Assembly: GCF_947623445.1 (NCBI RefSeq)
Contig: NC_135241.1
Location: forward strand, 3,350,501 to 3,414,500
Origin: Clavelina lepadiformis
Lineage: Eukaryota; Chordata; Ascidiacea; Aplousobranchia; Clavelinidae
DNA: 64,000 nucleotides
Direction: 5' to 3'
The notes below the pieces were generated by a model that did no database searches, was not told the origin of the DNA, and saw only the letters and a list, made by a program, of their open reading frames with translations. Position 1 is the first letter of the stretch. The number at the start of each line of letters is the position of its first letter. This document shows, one piece after another, positions 36,191 to 48,838 of the stretch. The position numbers were made by a program, and so were the translations under genes.

Positions 36191-36897
36191 CTACTGAAAA
36201 AAATAAGTCTATTACTACAAAACGGACAATAAGGGAAGCATCACCACAAATTTCACCTCAGGTTTATTTCTTCTCAGAAACTGACATACCCCTTATATTA
36301 CACCACTTAAAAGCGATACCAGTGAAACAAAAGCATCGTATCAGCATAAACTTTCAGAATGTCCATTTTAACCAGTCTTTTCTCCATGACCCTTAACGTG
36401 TTCTTGCTAGCATGTGGTCTGCAACCACAAAAAACTGATATGGAAAATCGCTGCCGGTTCAAACACGACTTGCGCAAATCACGAAGTCGAACCCCACCGC
36501 TAGGGGCGAATAGTGAGCAGAAGTCAAGAATATTCTAAAGTTTAGCTTTTAGACTTTACCTTTATTTGCTACGCTTGCACATTAGGTTAACTTTCATAAA
36601 TCCAGGACATATTTTCGGATAACAGAATTAATGAACATAAAGATTTTCTGAAAAATATTGTTGTTTCAGAACATTGTCTCTCTTACGCATGGTTATACTC
36701 TTAGAGAAGGTCGTAGGGAAAAAAACAGATAACACCAAGTAGAATGTGCTATAATCTATGAAAGCCGTTTTAACTTCTTGAAAGTACGGGAGAGCTGACT
36801 TCTGATATTTTTTTACTGTTTTCATTGCAAAGTTGGAAGCCGCAGTGTATGTGTTAGGAAATAGTAGGCCATATACGTGTATAAGCGCTGTTTAATT

Positions 36898-39800
36898 TCA
36901 AGCTTGAACTTGGGACTTTGCTGTTTCTCTCTCTTTCAAAAGAAATTTTTCTTGCAGTTCCTAATGCAAAACAAACAGCAAATTTCAACTTGTCAAAAGA
37001 ATGAAAAGTTTTAGAGATAAATTTCTATTTCACTAAGACTAAAAAGTATAAAACAGTAATTCTCAGCTGTTAAAACTTACAAAGTTTTGTTCATCTTTAT
37101 AGTCGAAACCTTGTTGCTTCACTCCACATCTCAAGTACTTTAGGCAAAGTACAGGCAAATATTTAAAGATCCAATGGTCAAAAAACGGATAGATTAAACG
37201 AGGATCAACTGTCTTTCGGTTCTTCCAACCGCCTTTTGACATAAGAATAATTTCCTTTTTAACTCATAAAAAATATCTAGTCTTTTTGATAAAAAAGCTC
37301 ACCTGTAAGAAGACTCACTAACAGTCCTATTCCTATTGTTCAGAAAAAGCCAAACATTGTGTAAAGTTGATAGGAAAGTGCATACAAATTCGCTTCTGGT
37401 GGGTTGTAGGGAGTAGTTTCTTTCGCTGTAGTTGTGATATCTAGAGAGCTAGTTGTGGTGTCATTTTCAAACCCAGGACAATTTTTAGTACTGTAGGAAA
37501 GTTCGTTTAAAAATTCCGGTGATGGTGGATAGTTTCGACTTCCTATGAAAACCCAAATAGCCGCTGCAAGACCGGAATTAGCGCCAAAAAACGCTCCCTG
37601 AAATTCACGAGAAATCACATCGTCTTTTTCATCAATAAAAATGTTTGCGGAAAAACCGAATATCTTTAACGAAAAGCATAAAACTTACCACAGAGTTTGC
37701 AAACGGAAATAACATGCCAAGAGTATAGAGTCCGAGCAGAGGACCACCTACTAGACCAAGTACGCTGATTCCCGCCTGTAGTACTTGTCCAAGGCTCGAA
37801 GCCAAGTAGGCAAAGAGCATGCAAACACTTCCATAAAATATAATCATCCCTACATGTCGAAACAATGTAAAAGTATTTTAAACTTAATCAAGGTGGTGTC
37901 TTATTGTGTGTATAGTTTTCACACCCCTGGATATCCACGTGAAGGTTTCATCACTCCAATTAGATGTTGGTTTGAGAAAGTCTTGCACCGTAACGCTTGA
38001 CATTGCAGTGATGGCGGTTGATACAGTGCTGCAAATATGAAGTATAAGTTTAAAACGACTGAGAAAACCATGGCGTATGTGCCAGAGCAGGCATCGGACG
38101 TTGCTATATAGATGTTTTTGTAGGCGTATACTCACAGGGATGTTACTTGAAATAATCTAGCATTTCAGAGTATGCATTACAAACAGACTATTAAATTTTC
38201 TTCGTTTTAAAATGCAGTTACCTGAGACTACCTGAGTAAACACATGTGATGAACAATCCCGGCATTCCCGGATAATCTTGAAAAATGTCCAGTACAAGGT
38301 AAGGCATAAGCTGAAACGTTTTTGTGGAAATAAATGCTTTTTTTTGAATTGTAGCCACCAACTCTTTTTTAGAACAGCTCTACACATTATAACAATCTAT
38401 ATATCATTCGACTTTTCAAACATAAAGCGTAACAATCATACCTGATCAGGTTTTTCAACAACACCGTATGAAAGTGGATCGCAATACTGGTAGTAAGCGT
38501 ACGCAATAAGCCCACACATGATTCCAAATACATTTAGCAATACGACACCTATGTTGTTTAGCAAAACTGCCCTGCAGAATAGAACAAAGCATTATATAGG
38601 TTACAGGCTCAGAACCGTGCTTGACATTAATTTCCAAGCTATTGTGACAAACAATTCGTATTTAACGGTGCAGGCGTGTTACCATAAAAACTTTAAAAAA
38701 GTCACACTTTTTAGCTTCGTGGAATGACTTGCACGAAAGATATCTTTGAACCTGGCCTTGGTTGACCCCATATAAGGCCAGGAAAAGAGACCCACCACCA
38801 AACGTTAAGCTCCATGCTGTGTGTCGAATCCTCGGATCAGCCTTAAATCTTCACAAAAAGCTTTTTCGTTTGTTTCTTGCTCATGTACCTTGGTTGTTAA
38901 CTTAAAAGAACAGATCTTGTCATTTCTGGACATTAACAGTTACACCTACATAAGTTATTTAAAGAATCTCTTTTCATTTACTTCAGGAATTCGATTCTTC
39001 CTCCTTCTTCACATGCTCTCCAGATGTTTTCAAACCCTCCCATCACGACTGATCCTCGGATAATGATGCTGATGAATCCGATCAACATAATGATAGCTTG
39101 AAACGCATCAGTCCATATAACTGCCTTCAATCCGCCCTTTATGAGAAGACGGTAAGGAGGTTGTGTATCTTATGTCTTTGTTCATAACTGCAGTTTATTA
39201 TATTGAAGCAGTTTCGTGAAGCAAAATTCGTTCACATGGTTAAGTTTTTGTTTGTTTGTTTGGATTAGCTTTTGCATAAACTTTAGAAATTCATTTTAGG
39301 TTGGTAAATGACTTTACTGTATTTTATCTTACCAACGCACTGTAAAGGACACAAATGGCGGCAGTTGATATGATTGCTCCCCATAAGTGAAATCCCGTGA
39401 CTGCGTAAATCATAATAATTACTAAGTTTAAAATTGGAGATGGAAGCTTTTATTTGTCCAGCTGGTAATTATAATTGATCATAAAATGTTGTATTGTTAA
39501 TGTGGAAAGTAAATGTTTGAGACAGCAGACGATACTGGTACAGAATATAAGAATGTGAATGTAACATACTGTACAAACTTTGTAAAATTATTTGTACCAT
39601 GACGATCTTGATTGCGATTAGTTCTACGTTTCAAGAACTCTACCAAAAACCTGCGCTAAGGGCCAGTGCTGGGGCGTATATCACGATCCCAATGTAGAGT
39701 GCGGTTTGTAGTAGATAGAGCAATGTTCCTTCGATTCTGATTAGTCGATTGAAACGTTTCTCAAGATACTTGAAATATACAAAAGGTATTATGCGACCCA

Positions 39801-40613
39801 GATGTCAAAAAATAATTTCGTCCTTCAATTCGCTGTAGGTTCTGGTAAGCTTATTGATCCTTGGCTATACCTTAAACTTTAAACGACTAACCTCGTATAC
39901 ACTAGATAGATAGCTGCATGTTGTAAAATGTCGGAATGTAAATTTCAGCCACGACTACTGACATCCATAAAAAACCTAACATATACCTGAAAAAATTTGT
40001 CAGTCAATGTAAGCAGTTGGACATGATCTAAAACACGTGGTTTAGTTGTTCGGACATAAAAACATAAAAGTAAACTACTACATCTAAAGGCTTAATAATC
40101 CTGCTCAAAACTATGTGATACTTGCAGTGTATATTATGATCTTTTTCGAGCGCAGTGATGGCGGCACTATGTGAGCATATAGTTTTATGTGGTGGAAATG
40201 CTTTATTTTAATTGGCGCATTTCTTCACTTACCACGAGAACATGGTCCCGTATCTGTAAACTTCGGACGGAGTCCCAAGAACCACCAGAGCCGACATGAA
40301 ACCGACCGATAACGAGAAGGCAACAGGGTAGGCGCTCATTGACCTGTTCATGACACTCCTCTGTTACATTTATGTCACATCGTTGTACGGGCAGGCGATT
40401 CATGCTTATAACCCATTACCATAAACATACTTTACGATATTTTTATAATTTAATTTACATTTCAACTTACCTGCCTCCCATTAAATACTCTTCAATGTTC
40501 TGTTTTTTTCTGTCTTTGATGACGTAAAATATCCCGATTGCTGTAGACACGGACAACATTAGAGCAAACACCAAGTAATCAGCGAGAGAAAACGTTTTCG
40601 GAGAAAAATCCAT
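36898..40613 (-). pseudogene. S5: SLC5A8/12-like transporter with two disabling changes
   Basis: All fourteen exons are present: 40471-40613, 40233-40343, 39892-39986, 39651-39768, 39333-39400, 38982-39136, 38708-38848, 38442-38571, 38222-38310, 37925-38028, 37689-37849, 37303-37597, 37081-37232, 36898-36960. Exon 3 is 95 nt instead of 91. A 4-bp tandem duplication near 39,903 (CTATCTATCTAG against CTATCAAG in S4) shifts frame and makes an immediate stop. Exon 12 carries TGA where S6 has TGG (…FGFFW…), at about 37,340. All other exons and splice sites look sound and the family motifs persist, so inactivation is recent. A sequencing error could explain one change but hardly both. If the exon 3 stop is used, the product ends after about 115 residues. 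Confidence 0.85.
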
Positions 40614-42655
40614 ACTTTTATGTATAAGTATATTGTACATGCAGTATATAATCTAGCTAAGTTGCATGTTGCCTGCACAATTATAAAAGTAAAATTGACA
40701 ACAAATTTTAGTTTGTGAACTTGGAAGTGTACTTAGTAGATTTATACGTAAGACGCACTTGTGATTTGAGCCTACAAATTTGGTAGGATTTTTTATTACA
40801 AATTGTTACTGTTTTCTTAACGCACTCGGGTATACAATAAACACTTTCAGGTTGAATCCAACCTGACCTACAAGAGTATCGATGTAACACCACTAGAAAC
40901 ACCAGCTTCTTGAATTTTAGAGGTTCAAACGTCTTTTTGAATTTTCTGAAAGAGTGCGACCAAAAGATTAGCCTATATTTTGCTCACATAAGCGCCCTGA
41001 AAGTCATTTTCAAATGTCACAAGCTATTGCAGGTGGTCAGGTGAAGTTGACCATCCTGACCAGAGTGACCATCCTGACCAGAGTTGGGAATAGCATAACG
41101 CTTGATTTTGCTGCAAAATCTGCACTTTGATTTTTGGCATAATTTTGATAGCCTACTATATAAGTTAGTATTTATAATTACTAAAATCAGATCAACATTA
41201 TGCAAGTAATAAGTATAACCTCTTCATGTTACAACAGGATACAGACAGTGTTTAATTCGCAACATTTGTTTGCTTCGGTTTGATTCTACGTAACAAATTT
41301 GATGATATGTTGGTTGTGTTATTGAGTCGGTTGGGTTCCCGTAGGACAGTACCTTTATAACTCTATAGTTTACTGCCATAATAATAATAACATTGAGTAT
41401 TCAATGAACCTTACTATAACAGACAACCGCATGCAAAGTTGGCCAATGCATTCTACGTTCTAGTCGTTCTACGTTGGTTACAGTATAGCCGTAAGACTTG
41501 GTTTAAGTTTTTGACGCTATACGTTGTTTTATACCATGTCTGACAATACAGTATTGTCGTTTTTCTAATCTACCAGAAATTTATAAAAAGACTTCATTCA
41601 TTTTTCTAAATCCATTCATGAACTTTATTCTTCTTTTTTATGTTGACCAAGCAATTGTTCCTATGAGTAGCTCTGCCTTTCGTCACTCTCTTTCCGTTTG
41701 AAAGAAAAGTGTTTGCAAGGCAATCCGAATACAGATGTCGAGCTTATCACGTTTTCCGGTTTGGTTTGGTTTAAAATTCACTGTAAGGTCTTCAATTGCG
41801 CAATGCGAAAATGCGAATTTCTTTTAACTGCAAATATCTTACTACCAATATCGGCTGAAGAAAGAAAAAGCACTCGTTAATCAATCGTATACAAATTCTG
41901 ACATAACGCAAAGCAAAATGGAGAATATATGAAAACGAACGGATGCCAGGAAACTGCACGCAGGACATATGAATTTCCTGTCTTTGAGATTCATATGCAT
42001 TTTTGTTTGCATTTGAGAAATGTAAAAAACGTCTTCACTACAAATGTTCAGATTTCAAATGAAATAAAAAAATAAAGATTTTAGTTGAAAAATTCACCCC
42101 AGTAGTCACCAGAGTAATGTGGGTTGTTGATTCATCATCCCATTTTTTGTAACAATAGAAGTTTGCTAAATGTTCTTTTATCGTCCTACATACCCAAAGG
42201 AATTTTTATGCAGATCTTATAATATTTTAATACTATTTATGATGTACTCATGTGTGAATAATTTTCAAACGCCGTACTTTTTTGACCTGAATTTATTGTG
42301 TTTTTTATTTCAGTTAGCTTTCTGGATTAAATAAATCTAACGACTAGTCCAACCATGCAATGCAATGTGCATTATGTTCACATTCAGTTTAGCTCTACCT
42401 AGTTCGACAGAAGTATTCTGATTGCATTAGTTCTGAGTATTTGTGTTTTTGAAATGAGCATTCGTTTGGCTAAATCAATTCAACCGGGTTTCAATAATTA
42501 ATAGTTCCTAGCCTGATCAACGCCCTAAGCGACTGACTAGCTGAGTTGCAATGATTCGAATCACATTTTGCAAAAGTGAATAAATACACACTGTATAGTA
42601 TATTGTGGAATATAGTAGGTTGCGTATCATATATTAGAAACGGTGAGTCTAGAAC
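40614..42655. other. Spacer between S5 start and S6 stop
   Basis: Two kilobases without a convincing gene. It contains a perfect two-copy 18-bp tandem repeat (41,048-41,083). Short frames on both strands (60-66 codons) show no recognisable family. The promoter of S5 should lie at its left end. Confidence 0.6.
41048..41083. repeat. Perfect 18-bp tandem duplication (x2)
   Basis: TGACCATCCTGACCAGAG occurs twice head to tail. It is a short local duplication with no evident function. Confidence 0.9.
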
Positions 42656-45600
42656 TTATAAACTTCGTGATTTTGTTGTTTCTCTCTTCTCTAACATTAA
42701 CTTGTTCTGCAGGGAGTAAAATAGGCATTTTAGTGAATATAATGAATCTATTTTTATAAGTTTTGAAAGGTAGTTCTGGCTTGTTTTTGCACATGACGTT
42801 TGACTTCCTGGATAAACCAAGTCTCCAGTTATAAAACTTACTCCTTCACCGTCCCCATTGTACGATGCTTGTCGTTTTACTCCACATCTTGACCTTTTCT
42901 TGAAATACTCCGGCAAGCATTTAAAGATCCAGTGGTCAAAGAATGGATAGATCAAACGAGGATCAACTGTCTTCCGATCCCTCCAACCGCCTTTTGAACG
43001 AATGATTAATTAAAAGTCCTGTATTAATCTTTTTTTCATTCTCAGCGTAACAAATTGTATAATTTTGTGATGAGGAACTTACATGTAAGAAAACTTGCTA
43101 ACAATCCTATTCCTATCGTCCAGAAGAAGCCAAACATTGTGTAAAGTTGATAGGAAAATGCGTACATATTCACTTCTGGTGGCATGACAGGGGTTGTTTT
43201 TTCCAACGTTGGTATCATAGCTATAGGACTAGGTTCGGTCGCATTTTCAATACCAGGACATTTTGCAAGGCTATAGGAAAGTTCATCAAGAAATTTCGGT
43301 GGCGGTGGATAGTTTTGACTTCCTATGAACAGCCAAATCGCCGCAGCCAGCCCAGCATTTGCACCGAAAAAAGCTCCCTAAAACTTAAACCATTAGAGTG
43401 ATTTTACACCGTTTATCCATATATCAATGAACAGTTAAAAAAATTGCAGAAGATGTTTAGCCAAAAGCATAAAACTTACCACAGAGTTTGCAAATGGAAA
43501 TAACATGCCAAGAGTATACAGTCCGAGCAAAGGACCACCTACTAGTCCAAGCACGCTGATTACCGCCTGTAGTACTTGTCCAAGGCTCGAAGCCAAATAG
43601 GCAAAGAGTATGCATATTCCTCCATAAAATATAATCATCCCTACGCACAAACAACAAGTTAAACTTTGTAAACTTAATCAAGATGGTTTAAAAATTTCGT
43701 ACCCCTGGATATCCACGTGAAAGTTTCATCGCTCCAGTCAAATGTTGGTTTGAGAAAGTCTTGAACCGTAACGCTTGACATTGCAGTGATGGCGGTTGAC
43801 ACAGTGCTGTATAATACGAGAAAGGTGGTAGGCATATATGAATTTTCCTACAACATTCAAAGCGACACTGGTTCGCTAGATTCCATTAGCACCATTTTTA
43901 CAACTCGTGTGGTAGCTGAGTCTACAGCCCGCATTGCCACACATAGGTTAGAATTCCTGTTAAGCTCACTTAATAAAAATGAAGCGAACGTCGATCACGC
44001 CCGTGAAAGCTGCAGCAGCAACACGTGAGCGCTCGTGCTGTTGCGCGAAAGTCAGTCAGCAACAACAAACAGTTTGCATGTAAAGCTTATTTCACGCGTT
44101 CCCAGCAGTCCCACATAAAGATGATGGAATGCAAAACAAAAGCCAGCAGTAGTACGGGCAACAGTAACCGTCACTGAACGCATAAAGAAATTTCACCGGG
44201 CACAAAACGCTATAATACCACACACACTTACACTCACTTACAACACACAGTACAGTATGTACATTTGGATGCATTTTACAGCAGTGTCACTGATTAAAAT
44301 TAAACGGTTAAACCAACACGAAGTTGTCAGATTTTTAGCCATTCTACAGTCATAATCAATACCGCAACATCTTCAGTTAGCACAAGGTACGGTATGCGCC
44401 TAAGAAAGAAATTTAAAAACTACGTTTGCCGTAAATAAGTTCGCATTTATGATTTATTTACATTCGATCAATTTACCTGAGACTCCCTGAGTACACACAT
44501 GCGATAAACAATCCTGGCATTCCCGGATAATTTTGAAAGATGTCCAATACAAGATATGGCAGAAGCTGAAACAATTTAACGAAAATAAGTGTTTTGGTCT
44601 TGATGAGTCAATAACTAACTCTTTTGTTTTTTATTAACTTTGATTTTTTATCGCTTTTAACCGACGTCTATAACTAACGTTGTATAGATTCGACTTTTTA
44701 AACCTAATTTAAGACAATCTAAGATGACAACTTACCTGATCAGGTTTTTCCACAAAGCCATACGAAAGTGGGTCGCAGTTGTGGTAGTAAGCATATGTAA
44801 TAAGTCCACATGTTATTCCTAATACTGTCAATAATACGAGACCGATGGAATTCAGAAAGATAGCTCTGTAGTGTGGAAGAAAGCAATTTACAGGCATCGG
44901 AACTGTTCATGACATAGAAGATTCCGATTTATTGATAGGCCTATAAGAAACTTCTTTTCGAGGTTATAAACATGTTTCTATTTAAACTTTAAAAATCTCT
45001 TACTTTTTAGCTTCGTAGACTGATTTACACGAAAGATATCTTTGAACCTGGCCTTGATTGACACCGTAAGTAGACAAAAACTGAAACCCAGTTCCAAACG
45101 TCAAGCTCCATGCAGTGTGTCGTATCCTTGGATCAACGTCAAATCTGCAAAATCTTTCTTTGTACAGTGCTCGAGTTTGTTATGTTATTATTTTGACTTT
45201 TGCTTTCTATTGTAGTGGGATCCTATATTCTGCCGAGCGAAGATATCTGCGTCCAGAAAATAGATTTCTTTTCATTTACTTCAAGAATTCGATTCTTCCT
45301 CCTTCTTCACATGCTCTCCAGATGTTTTCAAACCCTCCCATCACGACTGATCCTCGGATAATGATGCTGATGAACCCGATCAACATAATGATAGCTTGAA
45401 ACGCATCAGTCCATATAACTGCCTTCAATCCGCCCTTTATGAGAAAAATGAAGGTAGAGAATTTGCAAATTCTTTGTAAGGTAGCCTATAATCACTTATA
45501 TTTGGATACAAACCTATTGTTGCGTGGTTTTTATCAGTAAATTACCGCTAATATGTTGTTAATATTAAGTAGGGGAGACCGGGGTTGGATGCTGTTAAGC

Positions 45601-47466
45601 ACTTTTTTCTGTTATTAATTTCACACGAATTATGTTAAGAACTTTAAGCGTTTAAGGAACTTTGGGTTATCAACCACCTTTCAGAAAAACATTGCATATT
45701 TTCACATGAACTTTTGCTAATTATAGTTAATTAAAATTTTCGCTTGTTACAACAATTCCCGAAATTGGGGCAAGGCGTAACACTGATTGGGGTAAGTCGT
45801 AACACCGATTAGGGTAAGTTGTAACGCCTCTCATAATGAATTGGTTATGTTTTTGTTGTATCATAGATGGTTTAATGCATCTGGTTAACGGCCTTGTATA
45901 CCGAAAATTAAACTGCTAAAATTTGACTTTGCAGTAGCAAAACGAATTTATTACCTCTAATTCTGTAAAGAAACCGAACATAATCTGAAAACTATATACG
46001 TGAATGATCTCATAGAAAGCGATATTTGGCGGTATTTAGCGCTTTTCGACCAGTAGTAGATTTTATTTTATCGGTGGTGTTACAACGTACGTAACCCTGT
46101 TACGTTTAACCCCAGTCTTCCCTTATATTTATTAAACTTCGTTTCAACAACAGCGATAATAATAATAATGATGTGCTCATCTTACCAACGCACTGTATAG
46201 AATGCAAATAGCTGCAGTTGACATGATCGCTCCCCACAGATTAAATCCGGTAACTATAGACAATAAACTAACAGTAAAATAAGAAATAGAAACGCTTGTG
46301 TTGTTTAAGTGACAATTTTATATAAAGAGTTTGGCTACTTCGATAGCAATACCGGTAGTCTACAGTAAATGTTTCTGTTAAAAATTTTACTTTGCAATTA
46401 CGTAGTCTTTACCTCAAGCAAGCTATAAGTGACGATACCTGAGCTTAATGCTAATGCTGGAGCGTATATCACGATCCCAATGTAGAGAAATGTTTGCATA
46501 AAATAGAGCAATGTTCCTTCGATTCTGATTAGTCGATTGAAACGTTTTTCGAGATACTTCACACAGCATAAAACAACAAAAATACAGAAAATTGTTTTAT
46601 TTTGACATTGTTTTGCCTAGGACTCTGAAATGGCTTGTTTCATCGACTAACCTCATAGACACTTGATAGCTTCATATTGTAAAAGGTGGGAATGTAAATT
46701 TCAGCCACCACGATTGTCATCCATACATAACCTAAAAGAGTCCTAAAAAGCACTGTCAATCGATCATGAGCAGAAGAAGACAACTCATTACTTAAAGGTT
46801 AGTAAATCTATGGATATATAGCGGTACAAAAGCAGAATATTAAAATGTCAATACTTCTGCTCAACACGTCAACCCGTAAATAGGAAATAATGTAATACTG
46901 TTGTCGATCTTGTTCTGCAGTAATTTACATTCGACAGTCATACGGTTATAGCTTAACCATAACCTTACGACGTTTTTGTCTTTTGTCAAAAGCGGAAAGA
47001 CGTGATGTAGTTCACAAGAATTTATTTCGCTACAAAAAGCTTAACGTTATGACATGACATTCCTTCACTTACCATGAGAACACAGTTCCATATTTATAAA
47101 TCTCAGATGGTGTACCAAGTATTAACACAGCCGACATGAAACCGACCGACAGTGAGAATGCAACCGGACAAGCGCTCATTGACCTGTGTATGAGACACTT
47201 TTTGTTTATCTATGTTATAAATTTCTAAATCGTATTTACAATAAAATGCTGGTAATGTCAGCCCTTGTCTTTCCTTAAAGATATCTCTTGGAAGTTAACG
47301 CATGATATGCGTCGCTAAGTTACCTGCCGCCCAAAAGATATTCTTCAATGTTTTGTTTCTTTCTGTCTTTGATGACGTAAAATATCCCAATTGCTGTAGA
47401 CACGGACAACATTAGAGCAAACACCACATAATCAGCGACAGTAAATGTTTTCGGAGAAAAATCCAT
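42656..47466 (-). CDS. S6: SLC5A8/12-like sodium-coupled monocarboxylate transporter (601 aa)
   Basis: Fourteen exons in transcript order: 47324-47466, 47073-47183, 46652-46742, 46439-46556, 46186-46253, 45280-45434, 45004-45144, 44736-44865, 44477-44565, 43703-43806, 43480-43640, 43083-43377, 42842-42990, 42656-42706. They total 1,806 nt in frame. It starts [10 protein letters not shown] and shows the same SLC5 landmarks as S4 ([41 protein letters not shown]-type helix). The tail ends …[10 protein letters not shown], so the PDZ-like T-x-L of S4 is interrupted by two inserted codons. Intron 5 (45,435-46,185) holds a MITE-like element. Intron 9 (43,807-44,476) is unusually long and contains an unidentified insertion with an imperfect palindrome near 44,010-44,050. 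No disabling change seen. Confidence 0.9.
45570..46125. mobile_element. MITE-like element in S6 intron 5, TA target site
   Basis: The left end reads GGGGAGACCGGGGTTGGATG, and the right end read on the other strand is GGGAAGACTGGGGTTAAACG. These form imperfect terminal inverted repeats of about 20-25 bp flanked by TA. The roughly 555-bp interior has no coding frame and includes three 22-bp tandem copies of a TTGGGGTAAGTCGTAACACCGA-type unit (20-base core TTGGGGTAAGTCGTAACACC). The TA target suggests a Tc1/mariner-type mobiliser, which is inference. Plain non-autonomous DNA transposon. Confidence 0.75.
45765..45830. repeat. 22-bp tandem repeat (x3) inside the MITE
   Basis: Three successive 22-bp units share TTGGGG(C/T)AAG and GTAAC(A/G)C. 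They sit in the middle of the MITE-like element and may be family-typical subterminal repeats. Confidence 0.8.
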
Positions 47467-48838
47467 ACTTTTATCAGCTTAAATGTGGACGGTGGATTTT
47501 CTGTTAAAATATAATGCTGGTTGTAGTAAAAATTTTGATTAGCTTGTAAGCGTTCTTTTGAATATATATACAGGATAATAGGAAAATCCAATCCTTAAAT
47601 GTTTTCATAAACATTCTTCGTTTTCATAAAATCAACTACCATACTGTAATTGCACTGCACTATATTGTCTAGTCTTGCTGTTCTCTATAAAGAGTTAATC
47701 GATTTTAAGGTTTTAGAATTTAGGCATAACCATTTCCATTACATATTTCCGTAGATTGCTTACGTATAGGCTACCGTTCTCATAGCGTATTTTCTCAAGC
47801 ACATTGGTTTTTATTATTATGTAAAAATATTTTTACAATCGCTTAACTATATGCCAATGATAGGTACTATATTTCCTATCTTATTAATGACGTCAGATTT
47901 AACTAAGTAATAATGTTGCTCAAACCTTATGATCTGATGTTGCAGAAGTTGAACTATCAAAGCTATGTCGCCATTCACTTCAAAGTACAGTGCATACAGC
48001 AGTTTCCGTTTAGCGGGAGAAATTTTCTGCACAGGAAACAGCATGAAAGATCAGCTTGACAGCAAAGTAATTCAGTCTTATGGTAAATACCAATTTATGG
48101 TGAAATCTTTGTATAGTTTTTGAATAACTGGCATTACCTAAGATCAGTGGCTTTCAAACGCGGACCGCCACCGCCAATGTTTTTATGCTGACCGGTGCCG
48201 CTTGCAGTCGCCCTTTTTACATCTATATCTTTACAATAATGTTTCGTATAAATAAATAGTTTAAACTAAATCTAATTAAATATAATCGAACTCATTCTTT
48301 ATTAAACGTTATAAAGGACAAGCAGATCAGTTTTGAGTTTAACACACACCAAATACACGTTTTGTCTTATTATTGCACATAGTTTCGAGACGTCGGTTCC
48401 TGAAATTATTTCTACATTTTTACCGGTCCGCGAAGGACTAAAAGTCGAAAAGAATGGTCTTAGATAACGTGACTTTCATGTTTACTACATTTTGGTTAGT
48501 TGGTTGGTTCAATGGTTAACAAATGTGTGCATGATTTGTAAGCCCCGACAAATTGATCTAGGATCCTGAGTGGAACTGCACCTGCGAATATCTTACTCAT
48601 CAAATCCTTATTAGAATATGACTCGAAACTATTCTTTTGCTTTTTCTATTTATTTGTTGGATGACAACACGCAATACGAATATGCAAAGCGAAATAGACA
48701 AGAATACAGCAATATAACAAATGTGCAGAAGCAGTCCCGACGTTTATGCAAATAACGTAATACTGTTTACTGCGTATTCATGCGTGTGTGTGTTTTAATA
48801 CATACAAAATGAAACATATTAACACGTTTTTGCTTTAA
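47467..48838. other. Spacer between S6 start and S7 stop
   Basis: No gene is supported. A possible hAT-like MITE lies at about 48,148-48,465. A stretch near 48,500-48,570 has weak tRNA-like words but does not fold convincingly. Confidence 0.55.
48148..48465. mobile_element. Possible hAT-like MITE
   Basis: The left end reads CAGTGGCTTTCAAACGCGGACCG and is matched in inverse orientation by CGGTCCGCG near 48,424-48,432 and a decayed outer part. CAGTGG-TTCAAAC ends are typical of hAT elements. No coding frame, and target-site duplication uncertain. The call rests on the ends alone. Confidence 0.4.

Larger units (their letters stand above)
35004..36897. other. Spacer between S4 start and S5 stop
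   Basis: No intact gene is visible. The spacer contains a CTTAC microsatellite near 35,402-35,430. It also contains a diverged duplicate (about 35,880-36,190) of the region around the terminal exon of S5. The two 60-80 codon minus-strand frames at 35,910-36,140 and 36,628-36,825 lie in that duplicated stretch and are not convincing genes. Confidence 0.6.

Noticed and set aside
36470-36530. B-box-like GGTTCGACT on the minus strand
   Set aside because: No A-box at the right distance and no cloverleaf.
48490-48570. tRNA-like words (GGTTCAATGGTTAAC) left of S7
   Set aside because: I could not form D, anticodon and T stems in one consistent fold. Too weak to list as an RNA.
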